Below, piece after piece: positions 57,703 to 64,000 of a stretch of 64,000 nucleotides of DNA. This DNA comes from Anthostomella pinea (Eukaryota > Ascomycota > Sordariomycetes > Xylariales > Xylariaceae): the NCBI GenBank assembly GCA_963556695.1, contig CAUWAG010000008.1:310001-374000 (forward strand), given 5' to 3'. Position 1 is the stretch's first letter. Each line of letters opens with the position of its first letter. The notes under the pieces were generated by a model. It saw only the letters and a list, made by a program, of their open reading frames with translations, did no database searches and had not been told where the DNA came from. The position numbers and the translations under genes are program-made.

Positions 57703-60700
57703 TTACGCTTCTTCGATGATCCCCTCGCCGCCAGCTTCTTCCCTCCACTCACGACTCTTGTCTGTCAGTCGCTTCACACCACTGACTCTGGAAGCCCATA
57801 GGCTCTCAATGGGTGTGCGGTAGGTAAAGGCCCGCTGGCTGCTGATGACACCAATAGCCTGGAGAACGGCTTTGCGACTGTCGCGACTGAAGACAGCGGG
57901 GTGGCTGATCCACTCCAGACTGGCTTCAAGCTCGGCGTCAAGAGCAGCAACGGTGCTGGCGTCTACGCCCGCCGAATTGCTCAGCGCCAACCCGTCATTG
58001 GATCGAGTGCGCGGAAGTGGCGGAGGGTAACCATTTGCGGCCGAAGAATGTGCCGAAGCTGTCGGGGACGGTGTGTGTTTGCGGTCGGGGGTAGCCGAGG
58101 TTGGCGAAGCATCATAGCCAGGGTGAGGAGTTGAAGGGTTCGAGTGCTTGCCTGGAAGTGGCGGCACAGGGCCTGGAGGAACAGGCGGGAGACCTCCCTT
58201 GCCGAGACCCTTCAGGATAGAACGCGTCTCGTTCAAGAGTGTGTGCGCACGGTCGTGCTGACCCCTGGTCACCAATGTCAAAGCTCGGGTCAGCATGTCA
58301 GAAGTAAGTAGCTCCATACGACGCTGCACGATGTGTGGGTGAGGAGGAATCGGGGGGTTGTTCTGGGTCCACGAAGCCTTCCTCGAGTTGCCAGCGGCGG
58401 GAAGCATCGTAATGGCCAGCAACGACGGCCGGGGTAGATGCATCATGGTGCCGTCTCGCAGGATGTCGCCCCAGACCAGGTCTGCTTGGATCAATGGGAC
58501 TTCCTCTACCGACGTGGCTCGCTGGTCGTCATGCTCCATCGGTCCACCCAAAGCCTCCAAGCCGGACACTATCGTCTCCCAGGGATCCTGAGGGAGTTGC
58601 TCCTGAGACGAAGTGTCGGGAACAATGACTAGTTGGACTAGGATATCTCGCTTGTCACCGAACCGCAGGTCGCCCATTGAAGCCTCGGCATCGCGACCCG
58701 TCGCCCGCTTGGTAATCTGCAGTGCTCCGCTGATCTTATGAAACCTGGCCGGGGAGCCCTCCGGTAGCTTAAGCTTGAGCTTGACGTTCTGGTGCGACAG
58801 AGACTGCATCGAACCAAGGCAGCCGGCCAAGCACTCCCGCAGCATCATCCAGTCCTTCACGTACGTGTACGCCGCCTTGGTTCGGGTCGACAACTCGATC
58901 ATGGTGTCTGGCTTGTGAGTCATCCCTAGGCCAAACGAGTGAATAGTTATCCTGGGATATGTTAGTCTCGTTCACATTGCACGCAGGGGTCTGTCTTACT
59001 TCGCAGCCTCGGCTCGCGACACGACAAAGTCAACGCTGTCCGCGTCGGAAGTGGAGGCGTCGCTGATAAGCATGATGGTCGCAATCGGGTTGTTGTGCTT
59101 GCGCTGCATCAAGAGGTCCATGGCCACGTTGGCGCCTTCAACGACATCTGCACGGTGACTTTTCTGTCCGACGGGCTTGATTGAAGCCAGGACGTTGTTC
59201 CATCCGTGCCATGCCTTCGTTGTCATCCCAACGATCGGCACACCGCCTCCACCAGAGCCAAAAGTGACCAGGCCCATGCGATCCCGCTCACCGAGAGTGT
59301 TCACCATGAACTTGAGCGCGTCTCTCACGAGGTTGATCTTGACACCCTGCATCGAGGACGAGATCGGCACGACGACTACCACATCGATCGGCACGTGGAC
59401 CGCCGACATGGGGCTCCGGGCGAAGTTCGTATACTCGGTCGGCGCAGTACCGACTGACTTGGGACCTCCCCACGAAGAAGAAGCTAGCGAGGAGACTCGC
59501 TGCGGGCGGTTGCCCCGATCCCAGTCCTCTTCGTCAGTCCCCGAGGCTTCTGCTCGTTCCCTCTCGAATTCGGGGCTTCTGACGGGCGATCTCTCAACCG
59601 CGTTGAGGTCAAGGAGGGCTTGCTGCCAGAGCTTGAGCTGGTTCCGGTTATCGAAACGCAGATGAAACTGGGGGAGCTCAGCGACCGAGAGACTGAGTGT
59701 CAAGACGTTCTCGTCTACTAACGGATATCGTTAGCTGGTCTCTTGCCTGAATAGTTCAGGGGCGGTTACCCATGCCGGTTTCCGTGACTTCGTTGAGATG
59801 CTTCTTGATGAGAATGGAACCTTTCAAGGTGCATCTGCTGGATCTTCGTGGCACGCCATTCTCATCCCACTGTTGCGCGCTTGGAGGTATCTTCTTCTCT
59901 TTGACACAGATGAGCATCTCGGCGAAGAGGAAGCACTCCAGTTCCTGCCAAGAGATCTTGTCTTTGCCCACCCGCAGGGTGCCATAGAGACGAAGTTTGC
60001 CGAATCTGCTTCTAATTAGCTGTGTGCAAGACTTGTCTGCCGAAGAATCAGTTACTAACCTATTGAAGTCTAAGCCGTGCCAGTTATCGACCTTGTTTCG
60101 CAAGCTCTCGGTCATTTCTTCGAGCACTTCTGGTGCCTCGTACGGGTAGAAGCGCGGCTGGGAACTTCTTGCGGGTGACGGCGGACGTTGCGGCGCGAAC
60201 GCTTCCTCGACGCGCATAGGGGGCATCGGGTTCACCATACCCAGGTCCTCAGGGTCCGGCCTCCACTTGTTATCAGCAACTTCCACCGTGATGAGGCAAG
60301 TTAGTGTCTGCTGCTGCCGAGAGCGGTTGATGGTAGGGAATTCTGATCGAACTGCTACAGACGGCGCCGGGATCGGGTTGCGCGTCATTGCTCTCGGACT
60401 ATTTGGTGTTGTTTCCATTGCCTGCAAGTCGTAGTCGTGGCGCCGGGGCGGACCGCTCTGAGTTGTCTCAGGGTAGCCTCCAGAAGAAGCGACTCCAGTA
60501 GCTCCAGTAGCACCGGTCGTTTCGCTGTCACTGCGACCATGGCCCCTTGAAGCGCTATATCCATCTCGACCGTCTCGGACGTTGCTCCGGGCCACACTGT
60601 CGCGACCATTGCTAGGCACAGACCTGGGGTTAGATTCTCCGCTTGGAGGCCGCCCGCCTTGACCGTCCCACGTTCCAGGCGTCGGTGTGGTCAATGATCT

Positions 60701-61498
60701 GCTGTCGCCGGCTGACGCTGAGCGCACCATGTTGGTTATTTTCTCTACAACCGCCGGTACTGTCAGCCTGCACCCCGACCCAAAGCTCAAGGTGTCTGCT
60801 TACCGATGTCCAATTGGTTACCCCCACGACTCGTGTCCAAGTGTAACGGCGCGTTACATGATGGGCAGTATTGCGACTCGAACTCCCGTATGAACTCGTA
60901 AAAGCAAGCCTCGTGTGAGACATGCGAGCAAGAAAATTGAAGAATCCTCTCGCCACGAAGGGTGTGCTCCAGCGGCTCCTCGCAGACAGCGCATTCGCTG
61001 CCGACAAACGTCCTCTCTCGTCTACTGCGACTCCTGTCTCCGCTCATCATGCCAGACATGGCTGGGTTCTGTCGTAAAGTGTCTTTTGAGGCGGAAGAAC
61101 CTCTCGAAGTCGTTGAGCGATGTGACGGTGTTCGATGAGGGTTCTGACGATAAGTGGCGATAAGAGAGTGATCTGATACGGCCAAACTCGGTCAGCAACG
61201 CGCACTTGCATGGAAGAGAGAACGAGCGCCGGTGGGATGTCTCAGGCAAGACCGGGCCACGAGGTGGCGGCAGCGGAACGGGAGTGCAATGCTTACTCTT
61301 TTCCGGATACGATGAGCCGCTATTGTAGTTGTTCCAATCCTCCCTCTTGCGCTGCGAGCCCAGAGAACGTGAGTCGGATGGGTTGAACAAGCCCAGCTCC
61401 CGCAAGGCCGAGACCTGACCCTCGAGGAACCTGTGTTCCTTTTTGGAAGCTGCGGCGCCAGAAGATCCCTGTGACTTGGACGATGATCGGCTAAACAT
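57703..61498 (-). CDS. RING-PH-VWA scaffold protein, Far1/Ste5-like
   Basis: Predicted 1152 aa. Exons on the minus strand are 61498-61297, 61172-60804, 60744-60060, 60005-59770, 59717-59000 and 58951-57703, with introns of 48-124 nt, all GT-AG and in phase. Residues 128-178 form a RING-H2 domain (CAVCEEPL...FSCSHVSHEACF...YCPSCNAPL). A disordered region follows. Residues about 419-540 form a PH domain (FGKLRLYGTLRVGKDKISWQ ... FDNRNQLKLWQQALLDLN). Residues about 606-800 form a VWA domain (VPIDVVVVVPISSSMQGVKI, FMVNTLGERDRMGLVTFGSG). The DxSxS metal motif is altered to PISSS, so metal binding is doubtful. This order is that of yeast Far1 and Ste5, which tether G-beta-gamma and kinases in mating signalling; the same role here is inferred. 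The tail is Pro/Ser-rich with TPR-like helices before it. Confidence 0.88.
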
Positions 61499-64000
61499 GT
61501 GGCAAGATATACGGGTCGACGTAAGGCGTGGAGTTGTATTAAAAAGAAGGGTGATAGTAACGACCGGCGGGAGAGATTACGCTGCTTCGGGTCCAGGCAA
61601 GTATAACTCTTGGGTGGTTCAATCACACCTTTGCGGCGTGCCCCCGGAAGGAGTGTTTCAAATGGTAGTAATGAATTTCAATGCTGCGACGGAAAGGCTG
61701 AAGAACGACGGGCGCATAGCCGGAAACACGCCTCCTGAGACACAGAACCGATTGCCGGGTCGCGGTCGCGGTCGCGGTCGCGGTGGCTTCAGTAGATTGA
61801 GTCTGCGAAAAGAGTGATTAAATCGATGGGTAGCGATAACTTCGTCGCAGCGCAGGCGCAGCTGGGCGAATCGTGCGAGTCGCAGGCTGGAATGGAAATG
61901 CGAATAACAATTCAGACGGCCTTCTTATCTCTCTCTCTGTGATGAGTATTCAGAGGGTATCGCTATTGGCTGCTGTATGTTCGGCGGCGTTGACGACGTT
62001 GGCAACGGGCGAGCCCGAGACTTTTGAGTTTAGGGTGGGCGCCAGAAGGAAGGGGGAGGCCTTCCACACGTTCCAGCTTTTCTTTTCCCTTTTGCCCACG
62101 AAGTCAGCGACTCAGCCTAACGGGGCAGCTCCGGGCCAGTCAGCGGTGGTCTTAGTCCAGCTGGGTCGCCTCGACTGCGATGTGGTCGTGCGCTTGCTCG
62201 CTGATGCAGTGTGACACGATGCTGCAGCACGCACATTCACTGATGAGTGGTTCCGATTCCGAGAGCAGAAGAAACCATCGTTGCTTGGGGTATGTTGGGA
62301 AGAGAGAAGGAGGCTGGTGGCCGGGGCATGGTCAGGGGAAAGCTGGGACCAGATGGGTGGGTATATTATGAATTTCGCAGCGACAGGGCCCCCAGCTAAC
62401 AACTTAACAGGGTAGCCAGCCAGGAACGCCACTGTACTAGTCGTAGATACCCCCAGTCCAGGTACAGGTCAGGGACTCATCACTGATCAGGCCCGCGACT
62501 ACTGCCGCAAGTCTCCTCCTTCGGTGCTTCTCTGTTTATCGCCTCCGTTGGGCGTTGGCATCATCAATGCATTCCCGATCCTACCAACCCGCAGGAGGCG
62601 GGATCTAGGTGCAGGGACGCATTCCGGGGACGTTGTGGTTTGGGGTGTGAAGGGCCTCAGGGAGTCAGGGAGTCTGGGTGAGCCTACCTGCCACGCCTGC
62701 GTACCGTACATCCTCACATCCTCATCGTCGCGCTACTCGACAAGTGCCAAGGAGAGAACGGCTCTGGCTAGTCTGGGGGGGAGGGAGGCTTCAATGTCCT
62801 CTGATCCTTGCTCAAGGTCTCATGTACACAGTACAACAGTGGTACCAGTTGCAGGCCAAACCCCTCCAGCTGGACCGGGCTGATAACGACTGCTAATCTG
62901 GAAATGCAATATCTGACAGACACCATGCAGTAGCGGGTAGATGGGTAGATGGGTAGGTGGACATCTTACAGCAAAGGTTGAAGAAAAGGACCTACTACCA
63001 CATCTCAGGTCTCTTTCTGCGTATGGCTGACTACCCGTCCTTGAAAGCGAGATGCCTAGTATAATAGGTAGGTGGCTGGCACCTCTTGGACACTGGCCCA
63101 GTCTTGATCAAGGCAGTAGGCCTTGACGCCCCATCTCCGTAGGATTGTAATTCACGTACGAAGCATGGGGATCCTATCCAAGACACTGTTGGAGAGTGGC
63201 ATGCTCGCTGTGAAACCCATGGCCGAAAAGAGGAAAAGGGTGAATTTCCACCTCGACCGAGGCTAAATAAGGCGTTTACCACACGTGGCATGGCCCCCGA
63301 AGTTGTTCTCAACTGTTATTAGTCGAGGGTTCATGATCACGACTCGAAGCACTCGGATCAACTACCCGTACAGCACCCGGCGGAAGCACTAGCTTTGATC
63401 CAAAGGCCAATAGGTCGACGCCAGAACGTGGTAGTGTCACCAGTCTAACGTGGAGTTGAGTAAGCTGTCAGTCGGAACCTTTAATAAGTGTTGGAATTCC
63501 TTGGAAGCGGGCGTCTTGACGATGGTGTAGCATCTTGGCTGCTGTACCTACTTGACGCGCACAGCCAGCCTGGTGTATGTGTGTGACGACGTGACGAGGG
63601 TATGCAGCATGCAGGTGGACAATATTGAATGTTGAACATGTACAGTAAAAAGTTCATCCAGGTGCCCCTCCACTGCCAAGAGACACGGACCCAGCCCTTT
63701 TCAACCCAGTGAAGCCACAGTTTACCTCTGACTCAGGCTGTGTGGCTCAGTGTGGCTCAAGCAGCTCTCAACTTGACACATGTGATGCAGTTAGTGATCA
63801 GGCAATTCTAATAATAAAACCAACTAAACTTCAACATTCACATCTATGTGTCTGTATGAATCTACATGCACGTCACTACCTCTCATTAACATCGTTCTTA
63901 TGCTCCCCAGCCTGAGAATGCCGTCTATTATTTTGACCCTCCTTTTCGGCTTTGAACGCCCATGCCGGAGCCCGCCTTGCCGCCTACTCCCAGCAGGTCT
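61499..64000. other. Upstream of the scaffold gene to window end; no supported gene
   Basis: It contains the presumed promoter/5' UTR of the scaffold gene and a (GGTCGC)n hexamer tract at about 61758-61785. Open frames at 61443-61817, 61873-62214 and 62524-62896 have no motif and no splice structure. The last 80 bases contain an ATG (63919) that could start a gene beyond the window; this cannot be judged. Confidence 0.4.
61758..61785. repeat. GGTCGC hexanucleotide microsatellite
   Basis: About four and a half tandem copies of GGTCGC. It lies 260 bp upstream of the scaffold gene start on the opposite strand; if translated it would give an RGRG run, but no gene is supported there. Confidence 0.7.

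Noticed and set aside
61873..62214. 113-codon frame with a hydrophobic start (SLLAAVCSAALTTLATG) as a secreted protein
   Set aside because: No family feature and starts in a region likely to be promoter; signal-like run alone is not enough.
1..64000. CRISPR arrays, bacterial operons, riboswitches, biosynthetic gene cluster
   Set aside because: The sequence is fungal nuclear DNA; no spaced repeats, Shine-Dalgarno patterns, or backbone synthase genes (PKS, NRPS, terpene) were seen.

Overview
The window is nuclear DNA of a filamentous ascomycete (Pezizomycotina). The evidence is short GT-AG introns (mostly 48-70 nt) with CTAAC/CTGAC-like branch sites, moderate GC, genes on both strands without operons, and protein families typical of that group (RING-PH-VWA scaffold, S10 carboxypeptidase with KR sites, Rea1, Ctk3, Utp16). 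Two sequence-related introns in one gene look like introner-like elements. Those are best known from Dothideomycetes, so I lean to that class by inference only.

Layout. 1-1095(+) is the 3' part of mitochondrial TrpRS. 1859-3505(-) is an alternative NADH dehydrogenase. 4168-5749(+) is an F-box-like protein. 5.75-8.4 kb is poor in genes, with one damaged gene-like stretch. 8444-23368(-) is the giant pre-60S ATPase midasin (4934 aa, 3 exons), divergent from 23707-24322(+), mitochondrial ribosomal protein bL12m. 25580-27062(+) is a ketopantoate-reductase-like gene carrying the related introns. 28824-29772(-) is Ctk3. 30562-31934(+) is an APH-type kinase gene with an in-frame stop. 32.9-34.7 kb(+) is a mosaic of fragments of unrelated genes (DNA cytosine methyltransferase, C2H2 finger, GT15 mannosyltransferase, Rad16). 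35515-36576(+) is P5C reductase. 37234-38824(-) is Hat1. 39598-41004(+) is a ZIP metal transporter. 43843-46036(+) is a Cdc4-type F-box/WD40 protein. 48447-50387(+) is a secreted serine carboxypeptidase. 51301-52485(-) is a SEL1-like mitochondrial protein, divergent from 52938-54248(+), Utp16. 54.7-56.1 kb holds gene remnants and a tRNA-like element. 57703-61498(-) is a Far1/Ste5-like RING-PH-VWA scaffold. 61.5-64 kb shows no convincing gene.

The intact genes are mostly core housekeeping: ribosome assembly (midasin, Utp16), mitochondrial translation and respiration (TrpRS, bL12m, NDH-2), transcription and chromatin (Ctk3, Hat1), ubiquitin/cell-cycle and mating-type signalling (Cdc4-like, Far1-like), and proline/pantothenate metabolism. 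They do not form one pathway. Between them lie accessory stretches with broken genes. The most unusual signals are the related structured introns at 25.7-26.5 kb and the mosaic of gene fragments at 32.9-34.7 kb. Exon boundaries were assigned by hand from splice signals, reading phase and remembered family similarity; no alignment or search was run.
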